DNA of 64,000 bases from Mycolicibacterium sp. J2 (GTDB lineage Bacteria; Actinomycetota; Actinomycetes; Mycobacteriales; Mycobacteriaceae), in the NCBI RefSeq assembly GCF_026240945.1, contig NZ_JAPFPY010000003.1, positions 163,497 through 227,496 of the forward strand, given 5' to 3'. The notes beneath the pieces are model-generated. The model made no database searches, was not told the DNA's origin, and saw only the letters and a list, made by a program, of their open reading frames with translations. Below are positions 26,403 to 37,008 of this stretch, piece by piece. Positions within the stretch are counted from its first letter, which is position 1. Each line of letters opens with the position of its first letter. A program made the translations under genes and the position numbers.

Positions 26403-27014
26403 TCAGCGGCGCGGTGCGCGAGCCCCCGTGACGTTGCGCAGCCGCGGCGGCACCCAGGAGCGTCGCGGACCGCGAATGTCCACCGACCCGCAGACCACCT
26501 TGCCGGTGAAGACGATGTGCGGGGTGCCTTCGGCGGGAGCATCCTTACGGTGGTCGGTGGCACTGCCCACGACGACCTCCACATCGTCGATGGACGCGCT
26601 GGCCCCATCGGGCAGCCGGATGTCCAGCCCGCCGAACTTGAGATCGAGTTCGACCACGATCATCGGTCCCGCGAACCGCGCGCGGGTCAGGTCGAGGTCC
26701 ACCGACCCCATCCGTCGGTGCAGGGCCAGCCGGCTGGGCACCACCCACTCACCGTGTCGTTTCAGCGAACCCAGCACGCCGCGCAGCTCGACCCGGTCGG
26801 CCGCCGAGGTCACGATCGCACCGGGACCGGGCAGGTCACCGACGAGCTGGTCCAGGTCGGTATGCAACCGGGCCGCCGAGACCAGCGCCGAGCGCTCCTC
26901 GAACTCGCCGATATCGATCAGCCCCAGGGCCACCGCATTGTGCAGCCGCCGCAGCGTGCCGTTGCGGTCGGCGTCCGAGACGCGCAGCGGCGCGTGATCG
27001 TCAAGGCCTGTCAT
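26403..27014 (-). CDS. DUF1707 domain protein with C-terminal LiaF/DUF2154-like beta region
   Basis: A 203-residue cytosolic protein. The first 55 residues, [33 protein letters not shown], are the DUF1707 (SHOCT-like) motif seen in many actinobacterial regulators and membrane proteins. The C-terminal half is predicted beta-rich with [13 protein letters not shown] and [12 protein letters not shown], resembling the cell-wall-active antibiotic response (LiaF-like) fold. There is no membrane segment. The ATG at 27014 has GGAGGAAACC upstream. It lies between PbpLipo and map on the same strand. Function unknown; a scaffold or stress-sensing role is conjecture. Confidence 0.82.
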   Translation of the reverse strand: MTGLDDHAPLRVSDADRNGTLRRLHNAVALGLIDIGEFEERSALVSAARLHTDLDQLVGDLPGPGAIVTSAADRVELRGVLGSLKRHGEWVVPSRLALHRRMGSVDLDLTRARFAGPMIVVELDLKFGGLDIRLPDGASASIDDVEVVVGSATDHRKDAPAEGTPHIVFTGKVVCGSVDIRGPRRSWVPPRLRNVTGARAPRR

Positions 27015-27061
27015 GATGGTTTCCTCCGGCCCCCAGGCTACCGAGGACCGGTCCCGGACAC

Positions 27062-28879
27062 TCAAGCCAGATAGTCCGGCGGCAGGCCTTTGAGCATGTC
27101 CCGGCACATCCGCACCGCGTACTCCGAGCTGCCGCCGCCGACGATCAGGGCGGCGAACGCCAGATCGCCGCGGTATCCGGCAAACCAGGCATGCGAGCCG
27201 CCGTTGAACTCGGCCTCACCGGTCTTGCCGCGGACATCACCCAGACCGTTGAGCTCCTTGGCGGTGCCGTTGGTCACCACCAGCCGCATCATCGGCCGCA
27301 CGGCGTCCAGCATCTTGTCCGAGATGGGCGTCCCGGCGTCGGTCACCTGGGTCTGCCGGCCCAGAATGAGCTGGGGCACCGGTGTTTTCCCGGCCGCGAC
27401 GGTAGCCGACACCAATGCCATCCCGAACGGGCTGGCCAGCACCTTGCCCTGGCCGAACCCGTCTTCGGTGCGCTCGGCGAGGTCGACCGTTGGCGGCACC
27501 GATCCGGTGACCGTCGGGATGCCGTCCACCACGAAGTCGGCGCCGAGACCGTACTGGGCGGCGGCCTGGGTGAGACCGCGCGGTGGCATGGTGCTGGCCA
27601 ATTCGGCAAAGGTGGTGTTGCACGAGTTCGCGAACGCCCGCGACATCGGCACGGTGCCCAGGTCGAAGGCGTTGTAGTTGGTCACGACCCGGTGGCCGAT
27701 CTCCAGCGTGCCGGGGCAACCGAGCAGGGTGTTCGGCGTGGCCATGTCGCGCTCGATCGCCGCGCCCGCGGTGACGATCTTGAACGTCGATCCCGGCGGG
27801 TAGAGCCCCATGGTGGCCGTCGGGCCGTCGGCGTCGGCGGCGGGGTTCTGCGCGACCGCCAGGATCTCCCCCGTCGACGGCTTGATCGCCACGATCATCG
27901 CCTTCTTGCCGACCATGTTCACGGCGTCCTGCGCGGCGTTCTGCACCGCGCGGTCCAGGCTGATGGTGACCGACGGGGCCGGGTTGCCAGGGACCTCGTT
28001 GAGGACGTCGACGTCAACCCCGTTCTGGTTGACGCTGACCACCCGCCAGCCGGCCTGCCCCACCAGGTCGGCCGAGACCGCCTTCTTGACCTCCGAGATG
28101 ATGGCCGGCGCGAAATGCTCGTCGGTGGGCATCATCTCGGGCTGCGGGGTGATCACCACGCCCGGCCGCGTGCCGATGGCCGCCGACACCCGGTCGTTGT
28201 CGTCCTTGCGCAGCGTGATGAGGTCCAGCGGCTTGGTCGACGAGCTCGCCTCCTCGGCCAACCGCTGCGGATCCAGGGTGTCGTCGAATGGCCGCAGCGC
28301 GTCGACCACCGCCCGCGCCGTCGGCATCAGGTCGGCACCGGCCACCCGCGCGTCCAACGCATAGTGGTACAGGTAGCCGGGAACCAGCACGTCGGTGCCG
28401 CCACGCTCGTTGACGGAGGCTCGGCGCGGCGGGTCGGCGCGCAACGCCAGCGTTTGATTCTCACCGAGCTGCGGGTGCAGGCCGGTGGCGCTCCACCGCA
28501 CCTCCCAGCGCCCCTCGTCGCGGATCATGTTCAGTTCGCCGTCGTATGTCCATACCCGGTCCTTGGGTAGGTGCCAGCTGTAGCGGTATTTGATGGTTCC
28601 GGTGTCCCCGGCGTACTTGGATCCCAGGATCTGGGTGTCCAGCCGGCTGGCCTGCAACCCGGACCACGCCTCGTTCAGCGCGGCCTGGGCCTGCGCCGGA
28701 TGATCGGCCAAATCCGCTGCCGCCGTGGTGTTTCCGGTCGACAATGCGGCGAAGAACGCTTCGGCAGTGGGCTCGGGGCCGTTCGGCTTGGGTGTGCAGG
28801 CGCTCAACGTGGTGGCGGTCGCGACGACGGCCATCGCGGCCGCGGCCGCGCGCGAGACTGATGAGGTGATCGTTGCCAT
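27062..28879 (-). CDS. Lipoprotein penicillin-binding protein, class B transpeptidase (PbpLipo)
   Basis: A 605-residue peptidoglycan transpeptidase anchored as a lipoprotein, matching Rv2864c (603 residues). The signal ends in a TTLSAC lipobox near residue 28. An NTF2-like MecA_N region (about 35-150) is followed by the PBP dimer domain and a transpeptidase domain with SxxK in YPPGSTFKIV, SxN in FANSCNTT and KTG in VRGKTGEAE. It cross-links peptidoglycan outside the membrane and is a beta-lactam target. The ATG at 28879 is preceded by TAACAT 8 nt upstream, indicating a leaderless transcript. Confidence 0.93.
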   Translation of the reverse strand: MATITSSVSRAAAAAMAVVATATTLSACTPKPNGPEPTAEAFFAALSTGNTTAAADLADHPAQAQAALNEAWSGLQASRLDTQILGSKYAGDTGTIKYRYSWHLPKDRVWTYDGELNMIRDEGRWEVRWSATGLHPQLGENQTLALRADPPRRASVNERGGTDVLVPGYLYHYALDARVAGADLMPTARAVVDALRPFDDTLDPQRLAEEASSSTKPLDLITLRKDDNDRVSAAIGTRPGVVITPQPEMMPTDEHFAPAIISEVKKAVSADLVGQAGWRVVSVNQNGVDVDVLNEVPGNPAPSVTISLDRAVQNAAQDAVNMVGKKAMIVAIKPSTGEILAVAQNPAADADGPTATMGLYPPGSTFKIVTAGAAIERDMATPNTLLGCPGTLEIGHRVVTNYNAFDLGTVPMSRAFANSCNTTFAELASTMPPRGLTQAAAQYGLGADFVVDGIPTVTGSVPPTVDLAERTEDGFGQGKVLASPFGMALVSATVAAGKTPVPQLILGRQTQVTDAGTPISDKMLDAVRPMMRLVVTNGTAKELNGLGDVRGKTGEAEFNGGSHAWFAGYRGDLAFAALIVGGGSSEYAVRMCRDMLKGLPPDYLA

Positions 28880-28887
28880 TGAGGCAA

Positions 28888-28893
28888 ATGTTA
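28888..28893 (-). promoter_or_regulatory. Candidate leaderless -10 box (TAACAT) of the PbpLipo gene
   Basis: In a local AT-rich patch, TAACAT on the minus strand lies 8 nt before the ATG at 28879. Confidence 0.45.
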
Positions 28894-28950
28894 AAGATGT
28901 GACAACCGCAGACGGTGGAGGCGCACCGAGACCGAACCGTGATCGGGCGC

Positions 28951-29805
28951 TCAGTCCAGCAGAACGGTCGCGAACGTACCTACCTGGGTGAAGCCGATCT
29001 TGGCGTAGGTGCCGCGCGCGACATGGTTGTAGCCGTTGACATACAGGCTGGCGATCCGGCCGCCGCGCAGCACCGCATCGGCCAGCGTGGCGGTTCCGGC
29101 GGCACCGAGCCCTCGACCCCGCCACGCCGGATGGACCCACACCCCCTGGATCTGGCCCACCGTCGGCGACTGGGACCCGACCTCGGCCTTGAACACCACC
29201 TCACCGCCCTCGAAGCGGGCCCAGGCTCGGCCGGCCGCGATCAGGCCGGCCACCCGGCGCCGGTATCCGCGGCCGCCGTCGCCCATCCGCGGGTCGATCC
29301 CGACTTCACCGATGAACATCTCGATGGCCGCCACCAGATAGGCGTCGAGTTCGTCCATCCGCACCGGCCGTACCGCGGGATCCAGGGCGCAGTGGGGCGG
29401 CCCGGACAACGCCATCAACGGTTGATCGTCGCGCACGTCACGCGCGGCGCCCCAGCCCGCCTCGAGGCGCTGCCACAACGGAAGCACCAACTCGGCCCGC
29501 CCGACCAGTGACGAACATCGCCGCGGCGCACTGAGCGCCTTCTCTGCGAAGGCGGCGATGTCATCGGGTCCGCCGCGCAGCGGGATCAGGTTGGCCCCGG
29601 CGTAGCACAGGGACTCGGCGGCGCGGCCCCGCGCCCACAGCTCACCGCCGATCGCATTCGGGTCGACGCCGTGGTCGAGCACCCGGCACGCCACCATGCA
29701 CGCACCGACCGGGTCCGCTTCCAATACCTCGCGCACCGAATCCAGGTCGCGCACCACGGTCACACGGCGCTCGTCGGTGAGGCGGTACAGGGGCGGAGCC
29801 GACAT
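28951..29805 (-). CDS. GNAT N-acetyltransferase with DUF4081 N-terminal domain (Rv2867c-type)
   Basis: A 284-residue protein, the same length as M. tuberculosis Rv2867c. The N-terminal half (to about residue 130) is a DUF4081-like domain with ACMVACRVLDHG and LCYAGANLIPL; the C-terminal half is a GNAT domain with the acetyl-CoA loop GVWVHPAWRGRGLGAAGTATL and YVNGYNHVARGTYAKIGF. The substrate is unknown. The ATG at 29805 follows AGAAAGAAG. It is 74 bp downstream of ispG, following the isoprenoid genes on the same strand. Confidence 0.88.
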   Translation of the reverse strand: MSAPPLYRLTDERRVTVVRDLDSVREVLEADPVGACMVACRVLDHGVDPNAIGGELWARGRAAESLCYAGANLIPLRGGPDDIAAFAEKALSAPRRCSSLVGRAELVLPLWQRLEAGWGAARDVRDDQPLMALSGPPHCALDPAVRPVRMDELDAYLVAAIEMFIGEVGIDPRMGDGGRGYRRRVAGLIAAGRAWARFEGGEVVFKAEVGSQSPTVGQIQGVWVHPAWRGRGLGAAGTATLADAVLRGGRIASLYVNGYNHVARGTYAKIGFTQVGTFATVLLD

Positions 29806-29879
29806 GGAGCTTCTTTCTGAAACGTTCCCGAACCGAGTGGCTGACCTGACCCGGGTGACCCCGCTCACAGCGCCAGGTT

Positions 29880-31049
29880 TCAGCTTACGGTGACAACTGG
29901 CGGACCGGAGGGACTTCCTTGCGCGCCGGCCCCGCCGTCGATTTCCGCGGCGATCCGCATCGCCTCCTCGATGAGCGTCTCGACGATCTGCGCCTCGGGC
30001 ACCGTCTTGACCACCTCGCCCTTGACGAAGATCTGGCCCTTGCCGTTACCGGACGCGACACCCAGGTCGGCCTCGCGGGCCTCCCCCGGCCCGTTCACCA
30101 CGCACCCCATCACGGCCACCCGCAACGGCACGTCAAGCCCGTCCAGACCGGCCGACACCTCGTTGGCCAGGGTGTAGACGTCCACCTGGGCCCGCCCGCA
30201 CGACGGGCACGACACGATCTCCAAACCGCGCGGCCGCAGGTTCAGTGACTCGAGAATCTGGGTGCCGACCTTGACCTCTTCGGCGGGCGGCGCCGACAGC
30301 GACACCCGGATGGTGTCGCCGATGCCCTTGGACAGCAGCGCGCCGAACGCCACGGCCGACTTGATGGTGCCCTGGAAAGCCGGTCCGGCCTCGGTGACGC
30401 CGAGGTGCAGCGGATAGTCGCATTGGGCGGCCAGCTGCTCGTAGGCGGCGACCATGACGACCGGGTCGTTGTGCTTGACGCTGATCTTGATATCGCCGAA
30501 ACCGTGTTCCTCAAACAGCGAGGCCTCCCACAGCGCGGATTCGACCAACGCCTCCGGGGTCGCCTTGCCGTACTTTTCCAGCATCCGCTTGTCCAGCGAA
30601 CCGGCGTTCACCCCGATCCGGATCGGGATGCCCGCCGCGCCGGCGGCCTTGGCCACCTCCTTGACCCGGCCGTCGAACTCCTTGATGTTGCCCGGATTCA
30701 CCCGCACCGCCGCGCAGCCCGCGTCGATCGCGGCGAAGATGTACTTCGGCTGGAAATGGATATCGGCGATCACGGGGATGTTCGCCTTCTTGGCGATGAT
30801 CGGCAGGGCGTCGGCATCCTCTTGGCGTGGGCAGGCCACCCTGACGATGTCGCAGCCGGACGCGGTCAACTCGGCGATCTGCTGCAGCGTCGCGTTGATG
30901 TCGTGGGTCTTGGTGGTACACATCGACTGCACCGAGATCGGCGAGTCGCTGCCCACCCCCACGTCGCCGACCTTGAGCTGACGGGTCTTGCGACGCGGAG
31001 CCAGGGTGGGTGCCGGCGGGGCCGGCATGCCCAGACCGATGGAAGTCAC
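29880..31049 (-). CDS. ispG: 4-hydroxy-3-methylbut-2-enyl diphosphate synthase (GcpE/IspG)
   Basis: A 389-residue iron-sulfur enzyme of the non-mevalonate isoprenoid pathway, converting MEcPP to HMBPP. It has the TIM-barrel segments [12 protein letters not shown] and PVIADIHFQ, and the [4Fe-4S] ligands CPSCGR and CVVNGPGEA near the C-terminus. The GTG start at 31049 is preceded by TTGGAGATGAA. It lies 25 bp downstream of rip1, with dxr further upstream, so two pathway enzymes (Dxr, IspG) flank the intramembrane protease in one operon, as in M. tuberculosis Rv2868c-Rv2870c. Confidence 0.96.
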   Translation of the reverse strand: MTSIGLGMPAPPAPTLAPRRKTRQLKVGDVGVGSDSPISVQSMCTTKTHDINATLQQIAELTASGCDIVRVACPRQEDADALPIIAKKANIPVIADIHFQPKYIFAAIDAGCAAVRVNPGNIKEFDGRVKEVAKAAGAAGIPIRIGVNAGSLDKRMLEKYGKATPEALVESALWEASLFEEHGFGDIKISVKHNDPVVMVAAYEQLAAQCDYPLHLGVTEAGPAFQGTIKSAVAFGALLSKGIGDTIRVSLSAPPAEEVKVGTQILESLNLRPRGLEIVSCPSCGRAQVDVYTLANEVSAGLDGLDVPLRVAVMGCVVNGPGEAREADLGVASGNGKGQIFVKGEVVKTVPEAQIVETLIEEAMRIAAEIDGGAGAQGSPSGPPVVTVS

Positions 31050-31074
31050 TTCATCTCCAAACTTCGGGGTCTGA

Positions 31075-32310
31075 CTATTGGAACAGTCTGATGGGATTGA
31101 CCAGGTCGGCGGTGACGGTCAGCAACATGTATCCGACGACGAACACCAGCACCACGTAGGTGGCCGGCATCAGCTTCAGGTAGTTCACCGGCGCCGCGGC
31201 GACCTTGCCGCGGGCCGCGCGGATCATGTTCCTGATCTTCTCGAACACCGCGATCGCGATATGGCCGCCGTCGAACGGCAGCAGCGGAACCAGGTTCACC
31301 GCCCCCAGCACGAAGTTCATCTGGGCCAGGAAGAACCAGAACGCCACCCACAGCCCGTGATCGACGGTGTCGCCGCCGATGATGCTGGCGCCGACCACGC
31401 TGATCGGGGTCTCGGGGTCGCGTTCACCGCCCCCGATGGCATTCACCAGGGCGCCGACCTTGGTGGGGATCTTGGCCAGCGACTTACCCAGTTCCACGGC
31501 CAGGTCCCCGGTGAACGTGAACGTGGCCGGGATCGCCGTGAGTGGGTTGTACTGCGCGGGTCCCGGTGGCTGGGCCGCGCTGACGCCGATGGCACCGACG
31601 GTGACCGTGGCGGTGGCGTCCTTGTCCGCGTAGCGCTGCGTTCTGGCGACGTCGACGACGGTGGCGAATCGCTGGCCGTCGCGTTCGTAGACCACCGGGA
31701 TCGGACCGGACAACTTGCGGATGGCGGCGGCCATATCGGCGAAGGTCGCCACGTCGGTGCCGTTGACCTTGACGATGGTGTCGCCGGGCCGGATTCCGGC
31801 CGCCGCGGCCGGCCCGGGCCCCGGGTCCGGGCACGGCCCGAAGGGGTTGTCCCCGCCCTTGCTGATCTGCGGTGCCACACAAGACGTTTCGCCGACGATC
31901 GCGGTGGTCGGCGGATGCAGATTGGGCAGGCCCCAGATGACGGCGATGGCGTAGATGAGCACCAGACCGATGAGGAAATTCATGCCCGGCCCGGCGAAGA
32001 GCACCGCAACGCGCTTCCACACCTTTTGCCGGTACATGGCGTAGGGGCGCTCGTCGGGGGCCAGTTCTTCGACCGACGTCATCCCCGCGATATCGCAGAA
32101 CCCACCCAGCGGCACCGCCTTGAGGCCGTACTCGGTGTGGCCGAGTTTGTTGGGCCGCATGGTCGACCACACCGTGGGCCCGAAGCCGACGAAGTAGCGA
32201 CGCACCTTCATCCCGGTGGCGCGCGCCACCCACATGTGCCCGCATTCGTGCAGGGCCACCGAGACCAGAATGGCCAGCGCGAACAACGCGATGCCGATAG
32301 CAAACATCAT
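31075..32310 (-). CDS. rip1: Site-2 zinc metalloprotease Rip1 (RseP-like)
   Basis: A 411-residue intramembrane protease of the S2P/RseP family, which in mycobacteria cleaves anti-sigma factors and PbpB. The zinc motif HECGH is at residues 21-25 in the first membrane segment; the third ligand region is [13 protein letters not shown] periplasmic PDZ domain (about residues 150-250) contains [26 protein letters not shown] at 32310 overlaps the dxr TGA stop (ATGA) and a second Met follows directly. An extra Pro/Gly-rich loop ([18 protein letters not shown]) precedes the PDZ carboxylate-binding region. It corresponds to Rv2869c. Confidence 0.95.
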   Translation of the reverse strand: MMFAIGIALFALAILVSVALHECGHMWVARATGMKVRRYFVGFGPTVWSTMRPNKLGHTEYGLKAVPLGGFCDIAGMTSVEELAPDERPYAMYRQKVWKRVAVLFAGPGMNFLIGLVLIYAIAVIWGLPNLHPPTTAIVGETSCVAPQISKGGDNPFGPCPDPGPGPAAAAGIRPGDTIVKVNGTDVATFADMAAAIRKLSGPIPVVYERDGQRFATVVDVARTQRYADKDATATVTVGAIGVSAAQPPGPAQYNPLTAIPATFTFTGDLAVELGKSLAKIPTKVGALVNAIGGGERDPETPISVVGASIIGGDTVDHGLWVAFWFFLAQMNFVLGAVNLVPLLPFDGGHIAIAVFEKIRNMIRAARGKVAAAPVNYLKLMPATYVVLVFVVGYMLLTVTADLVNPIRLFQ

Positions 32311-33509
32311 CGGGCTGCGGTGACCTCCTGCGTCGGTGCGCTGCGGATCAGGCGCTGAGCCGCGGCTCTTGCCCAGTCCTGAGCGTCGAGTACTTCTTCC
32401 ACGGTAGCGGGTTCGGCCGCCCATTGGTCTGCGGCGTGCAGCACGTCGGCAACCGTTCGCACAATCGACGGAAACGAGATGCGGCCGGCCAGGAACGCCT
32501 CGGCCGCCTCTTCGTTGGCCGCGTTGTACACCGCGGTCAGGCAGCCGCCTCGTCGACCGGCGCTGCGCGCCAGTTCCACCGCGGGGAACACCGTCGCGTC
32601 AAGCGGTTCGAATGTCCAGGTCGACGCGGTGGTCCAGGAGCACGCCGGGGCCGCCCCCGGTACCCGGTCCGGCCAGCCCAGCGCCAGCGCGATCGGCAGT
32701 TTCATATCCGGGGGGCTGGCCTGCGCCAGCGTGGAACCGTCGGTGAAGGTCACCATCGAATGCACGATGGACTGCGGGTGCACCACCACCTCGATGCGGT
32801 CGTAGTCGATACCGAACAGCAGGTGTGTCTCGATCAGTTCCAGGCCCTTGTTGACCAAAGATGCCGAATTCAGGGTGTTCATCGGCCCCATCGACCAGGT
32901 GGGGTGGGCTCCCGCCTGCTCCGGGGTGACGCTTTCCAGCGCGTCGGCGGTCCAGCCCCGGAACGGCCCGCCCGACGCCGTCAACACCAGTGCGGCGACC
33001 TCGTCGGCGCTGCCGCCGCGCAGGCACTGTGCCAGCGCCGAATGCTCGGAATCCACCGGGACGATCTGCCCTGGCGCGGCGGCGGCCAGCACCAGCGGGC
33101 CGCCCGCCACCAGCGACTCCTTGTTGGCCAGGGCCAGCCGGGCCCCACTGTGCAGGGCGGCCAGGGTGGGTTTCAGGCCGAGCGCCCCGACCAGGGCGTT
33201 GAGCACCACGTCGGCCTCGGTGTCCTCGACGATGCGGGTGGCCGCGTCGGGTCCGCGGTAGGCGGCCTCGATATTCGCGTCCGGGTCGGCGACCGCGATA
33301 TTGCGCAGACCGGTCTCGGCGGCTTGGCGGGCCAGCAGGTCGGGGTTGCCACCGCCGGCGGCCAGCCCCACCACCTCGAAACGGTCCGGATTGGCGGCGA
33401 TGACCTCCAGCGCCTGGGTACCGATGGAACCGGTGCTGCCGAGCAGCAGAACCCGAATCCGTTCGGACATTCCGCGGTTGCTGCGCGCCTGCCCGCCGTG
33501 TCTCGTCAC
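32307..33509 (-). CDS. dxr: 1-deoxy-D-xylulose 5-phosphate reductoisomerase
   Basis: A 400-residue (from GTG 33509) or 387-residue (from ATG 33470) NADPH-dependent reductoisomerase, the second step of the MEP pathway. The cofactor motif is [42 protein letters not shown] and [20 protein letters not shown] are active-site segments, and [10 protein letters not shown] is conserved. I prefer GTG 33509 because TGGAGCA lies directly before it, while the internal ATG has no clear site; the M. tuberculosis enzyme also has a short N-terminal tail. The end overlaps the rip1 start by 4 nt. Confidence 0.94.
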   Translation of the reverse strand: MTRHGGQARSNRGMSERIRVLLLGSTGSIGTQALEVIAANPDRFEVVGLAAGGGNPDLLARQAAETGLRNIAVADPDANIEAAYRGPDAATRIVEDTEADVVLNALVGALGLKPTLAALHSGARLALANKESLVAGGPLVLAAAAPGQIVPVDSEHSALAQCLRGGSADEVAALVLTASGGPFRGWTADALESVTPEQAGAHPTWSMGPMNTLNSASLVNKGLELIETHLLFGIDYDRIEVVVHPQSIVHSMVTFTDGSTLAQASPPDMKLPIALALGWPDRVPGAAPACSWTTASTWTFEPLDATVFPAVELARSAGRRGGCLTAVYNAANEEAAEAFLAGRISFPSIVRTVADVLHAADQWAAEPATVEEVLDAQDWARAAAQRLIRSAPTQEVTAAR

Positions 33510-33587
33510 TGCTCCATTGTGCCGCGCAGACCGGCATACGTCGGTATCGAGGTCACCGCACCATCGCGGCGCCGTCGGGACAGCGAC

Positions 33588-33614
33588 CCATCCGGTGCGG
33601 GACCGGGGCCGAAT
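33588..33614 (+). promoter_or_regulatory. SigK-like promoter of the MPT83 homologue
   Basis: CCATCC (33588-33593) and CCGAAT (33609-33614) are separated by 15 nt, and the ATG follows 48 nt downstream. These hexamers agree with my recollection of the SigK consensus found before mpt70/mpt83 in the M. tuberculosis complex; the exact preferred spacing should be checked. Confidence 0.6.
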
Positions 33615-33662
33615 AACAGGGTGAGGGCGGTCACGGAGGCCGCTCCCCGACAGATTCGAGTA

Positions 33663-34352
33663 ATGACAGTGATGACCAGAGCTCAATCGAAAACCCTGGC
33701 GGTCGTGGGCCTTTCGGCGCTCACCCTGTTCGGCGGCATTGCCTGTTCGAAGGACTCCTCGTCCACCGCCGCCTCCTCTTCCGAAGCGAGCACGTCCACC
33801 AGCATGGCGATGACGTCGCCATCGGCGACCTCCACGGCGGCCATGGCCGATCCGGCCGCCGGCCTGGTCGGCAACGGGTGTGCCGCCTACGCCCAGCAGG
33901 TGCCCACCGGACCGGGTTCGGTCGCCGGCATGGCGCAGGGGCCCGTCGCCGTCGCCGCCTCCCACAATCCCCAGCTCACAACGCTGACCGCGGCGCTATC
34001 GGGCAAACTGAACCCCAACGTCAACCTGGTCGAGACGCTGGACAGCAACCCCGGGCTGACCGTCTTCGCACCGACCGACGAGGCGTTCGCCAAGATCGAC
34101 GCCGCCACCTTGGACAAGCTCAAGACCGATTCCGATCTGCTGACCAAGATCCTGACCTACCACGTGGTCGAAGGGCAGGCCGCACCCACGCAGATCGCCG
34201 GTGAGCACAAGACCCTGCAGGGCGGCACGGTGACGGTGACCGGCGCCGGCCCCGACCTGAAGGTCAACGACGCCGGACTGGTGTGCGGCGGGGTCAAGAC
34301 CGCCAACGCGACGGTGTACATGATCGACACGGTGTTGATGCCGCCGGCGTAA
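33663..34352 (+). CDS. mpt83: MPT83-like fasciclin-domain lipoprotein
   Basis: A 229-residue surface lipoprotein. A signal peptide ends with the lipobox GGIAC; a Ser/Thr/Ala-rich linker of about 40 residues follows, then a fasciclin (FAS1) domain with [47 protein letters not shown] and the C-terminal [21 protein letters not shown]. The similarity to M. tuberculosis MPT83/MPT70 is very strong, including the paired Cys (GNGCAAYA and LVCGGV). The start may be 33663 or 33672. It is a single copy here, without the dipZ and mpt70 genes I recall beside it in M. tuberculosis. Probably an adhesion or surface-interaction protein under SigK control. Confidence 0.92.
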   Translation: MTVMTRAQSKTLAVVGLSALTLFGGIACSKDSSSTAASSSEASTSTSMAMTSPSATSTAAMADPAAGLVGNGCAAYAQQVPTGPGSVAGMAQGPVAVAASHNPQLTTLTAALSGKLNPNVNLVETLDSNPGLTVFAPTDEAFAKIDAATLDKLKTDSDLLTKILTYHVVEGQAAPTQIAGEHKTLQGGTVTVTGAGPDLKVNDAGLVCGGVKTANATVYMIDTVLMPPA

Positions 34353-34373
34353 TCGCCTGCGCCACAACAGACC

Positions 34374-34427
34374 ACGAGCGGCGCCCCAGTCGCGCAAAAC
34401 CCCCGCAGCGCGCGGGGCGCCGCTCGT
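34374..34427. terminator. Bidirectional terminator hairpin between mpt83 and the deacetylase
   Basis: ACGAGCGGCGCCCC (34374-34387) and GGGGCGCCGCTCGT (34414-34427) form a perfect 14-bp inverted repeat with a 26-nt loop, placed between two convergent genes. There is no long T tract, as is common in mycobacteria. Confidence 0.7.
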
Positions 34428-34447
34428 CCCCCGGCCGACTCCCCCCA

Positions 34448-35359
34448 TCACGCTGTCGGCGGGAAGTGCTCGATCCAGTGCCTGGCGATGTCGACCCGGC
34501 GGGTGACCCAGACCGCGTCATGGCTCTGCATGTGGTCGAGGAATCGCTCCAGCGCGGCGATGCGGGCGGGCCGCCCCACCAGCCGGCAGTGCAGACCGAT
34601 CGACAGCATCTTGGGCGCACCAGCTTCACCCTCGGCGTAGAGCACGTCGAAGGCATCCCTCAGATAGTCGAAAAACTCTGTACCACTGGGGAATCCACTG
34701 GTCGACACGTACTTCATGTCGTTGGTGTCCAACGTATAGGGCACCACCAGATGGTCGCGTTGCCCGACCCGCGTCCAATACGGCAGGTCGTCGGCGTAGG
34801 AATCCGAGTCGTACAGGAACCCGCCGTGCTCGACCACCAACTGCCGCGTGTGCGGTGAATCCCGGCCGGTGTACCAGCCCAGCGGAGGTGCCCCCGTCAG
34901 CTCCGTCAGCAGCGCGACGGCCTGGGCCATGTGGTCGCGTTCCAGTTCGACGTCGGCCAGTTGGTAACTCACCCAGCGCAACCCGTGACAGGCGATCTCG
35001 TCGCCGCGGGCGGTGAACGCGGCCACCGCCTCGGGGTTACGGGCCAGGGCCATGGCCACCCCGAAGATCGTCAGGGGCAGACCGCGCCGGTCGAACACGC
35101 GCAGCACCCGCCACAGACCCGCGCGGGAACCGTACTCGTACAGCGACTCCACGCTCAGGTGCCGATTCGGGAAGGCCTGCGCACCGATGACATCGGACAG
35201 GAAGGTCTCCGAGCCCGCGTCACCGTGCAGCACCGAGTTCTCCGCGCCCTCCTCGTAATTGAGCACGAACTGCACGGCGATCCTGGCTCCGCCGGGCCAC
35301 CGCGGGTCGGGTGGATGGGGCCCGTAGCCGATCATGTCGCGCGGGTAGACGTCAGCCAT
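34448..35359 (-). CDS. Polysaccharide deacetylase-family amidohydrolase, PuuE/allantoinase-like
   Basis: A 303-residue NodB-fold protein. The N-terminal MIGYGPHPPDPRWPGGARIAVQFVLNYEEGAE and SLYEYGSRAGLWRVLRVF match the PuuE-type allantoinase group. EIACHGLRWV supplies the metal histidine region and GWYTGRDSPHTRQL the following family motif. PuuE opens the allantoin ring in purine/ureide breakdown, so it could release nitrogen from purines; no other ureide genes are in the window. The ATG at 35359 has GTGGAGCAGGA upstream. A permease gene 75 bp upstream on the same strand may supply substrate. Confidence 0.82.
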   Translation of the reverse strand: MADVYPRDMIGYGPHPPDPRWPGGARIAVQFVLNYEEGAENSVLHGDAGSETFLSDVIGAQAFPNRHLSVESLYEYGSRAGLWRVLRVFDRRGLPLTIFGVAMALARNPEAVAAFTARGDEIACHGLRWVSYQLADVELERDHMAQAVALLTELTGAPPLGWYTGRDSPHTRQLVVEHGGFLYDSDSYADDLPYWTRVGQRDHLVVPYTLDTNDMKYVSTSGFPSGTEFFDYLRDAFDVLYAEGEAGAPKMLSIGLHCRLVGRPARIAALERFLDHMQSHDAVWVTRRVDIARHWIEHFPPTA

Positions 35360-35433
35360 GTCCTGCTCCACACGCTCCGCTCACCGAGCTAATGTCGCAC
35401 GCCACCCCGCGTCATCGCATCTCGGTGCCGCCC

Positions 35434-36903
35434 TCAGCGGGACGCCGCTTCGCGCCGGCCGAGCAGCGAGTGCCGCCGGCCGTACGCCAGGTACACCACC
35501 ACTCCGATGACCAGCCAGATCCCGAACCGCAACCACGTCAACCCGGTGAGGTTGAGCATCAGCCACAAGCACGCGGCGATCGAGGCCAACGGCAGCAGCG
35601 GCACCCACGGGACGCGGAATCCGCGTGCCAGATCGGGTCTGGTGCGGCGCAGCACCAGCACACCGGCCGAGACGAGGATGAACGCGAACAGGGTGCCGAC
35701 GTTGACCATCTCCTCCAGCTTGCCGATCGGGAACGCCGCGGCCGCCACCGCGGTCAGCACCGCGACCAGGATGGTGATCCGCACCGGGGTGCCGTGCGCA
35801 CCGGTCTGGGCCAACTGCCGCGGTAACAGCCCGTCGCGCGACATCGCGAACAGCACCCGGGACAGTCCCAGCAGCAGCACCATCACCACGGTGGTGAGCC
35901 CGGCCAGCGCGCCGATCGAGATGACCTTGGCCGCCCAGTGCACGCCGTTGAGGTCGAAGGCGGTGGCCAGGTTGGGGTGCCCGCCGCCGGCACGTTTGAG
36001 GTCGGAGTGCGATGCCATGCCCGTGAGCACCACCGCGACCGACACGTAGAGCAGGGTGACCACGGCCAGCGAGGCCAGGATGCCCTTGGCCACGTCGCTC
36101 TGGGGACTCCTGGTCTCCTCGGCGGTGGTGGCCACCACGTCGAATCCGATGAACGCGAAGAACACGATCGACGCCCCGGCCAGCACGCCGTAGAAGCCGT
36201 AGTGGCTGCCGGTGGCCCCGGTGAGCGCGGAGAACACCGACTGGTCCAGACCGGTCCCGGCGTCGGATCCGGATTCCGGTGCGGGGATGAACGGTGTGTA
36301 GTTGGCCGCCTTGATGTAGAACGCCCCCACGATCACCACCAGCAGCACCACCGACACCTTGATGGCGGTGACGACCGCGCTGAACCGCGACGAGAGCTTG
36401 GTGCCGTAGGCGAGCAGGGTGGCCACCACCGCCACGATCAGCAGCGCGCCCCAATCCAGGGTCAGCGGTCCGATCTGGGCGGTGCCGCCGGCGAATCCGA
36501 ACACGGTGCCCAGGTAACTGGACCAGCCCTTGGCCACCACGGCTGCGCCGATCGCGAACTCCAGGATCAGGTCCCAGCCGATCATCCAGGCCGTGAACTC
36601 ACCGAAGGTGGCGTAGGAGAACGTGTAGGCACTGCCGGCCACCGGAACGGTCGAGGCGAACTCGGCGTAACACAGCGCCGCCAGCCCGCAGGTGACCGCC
36701 GCGATGACGAAGGACACCGAGATCGCTGGACCGGTGATGTTCGCGGCGGTGCTCGCCGTCACGGTGAAGATGCCGGCACCGACCACCACGGACACCCCGA
36801 ACACCGTGAGGTCCCACCAGGTGAGGTCCTTGCGCAGCCGGGTGCCCGGCTGGTCGGTATCGGCGATGGACTGTTCGACGGATTTCACGCGACTGCCTGC
36901 CAT
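35434..36903 (-). CDS. APC family permease, cationic amino acid transporter (CAT)-like
   Basis: A 489-residue transporter with about 12-14 membrane segments. The N-terminal [28 protein letters not shown] contains the GAGIF substrate-site loop of helix 1; [26 protein letters not shown] is helix 2, and [23 protein letters not shown] is the CAT-type helix 6 and loop. It should import an amino acid or related nitrogen compound. It precedes the PuuE-like gene on the same strand, and a shared nitrogen-salvage role is possible. Start ATG 36903; the long in-frame sequence upstream runs antisense to GH3 and is not real. Confidence 0.9.
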   Translation of the reverse strand: MAGSRVKSVEQSIADTDQPGTRLRKDLTWWDLTVFGVSVVVGAGIFTVTASTAANITGPAISVSFVIAAVTCGLAALCYAEFASTVPVAGSAYTFSYATFGEFTAWMIGWDLILEFAIGAAVVAKGWSSYLGTVFGFAGGTAQIGPLTLDWGALLIVAVVATLLAYGTKLSSRFSAVVTAIKVSVVLLVVIVGAFYIKAANYTPFIPAPESGSDAGTGLDQSVFSALTGATGSHYGFYGVLAGASIVFFAFIGFDVVATTAEETRSPQSDVAKGILASLAVVTLLYVSVAVVLTGMASHSDLKRAGGGHPNLATAFDLNGVHWAAKVISIGALAGLTTVVMVLLLGLSRVLFAMSRDGLLPRQLAQTGAHGTPVRITILVAVLTAVAAAAFPIGKLEEMVNVGTLFAFILVSAGVLVLRRTRPDLARGFRVPWVPLLPLASIAACLWLMLNLTGLTWLRFGIWLVIGVVVYLAYGRRHSLLGRREAASR

Positions 36904-37008
36904 CCTGGGAAAGTACCCACATCGGGTGGCCGGTCGGGCGTGATCGCCCGGGTGTGCCAGAATGACGCCAGAAAAGTCTGGACCGACCTGGACGGAAGAG
37001 GAGCAGCC

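Noticed and set aside
32424..33662. An N-terminal extension of the MPT83 homologue over dxr
   Set aside because: It is antisense to dxr; the lipoprotein signal peptide begins at 33663 and the SigK-like promoter lies directly before it.
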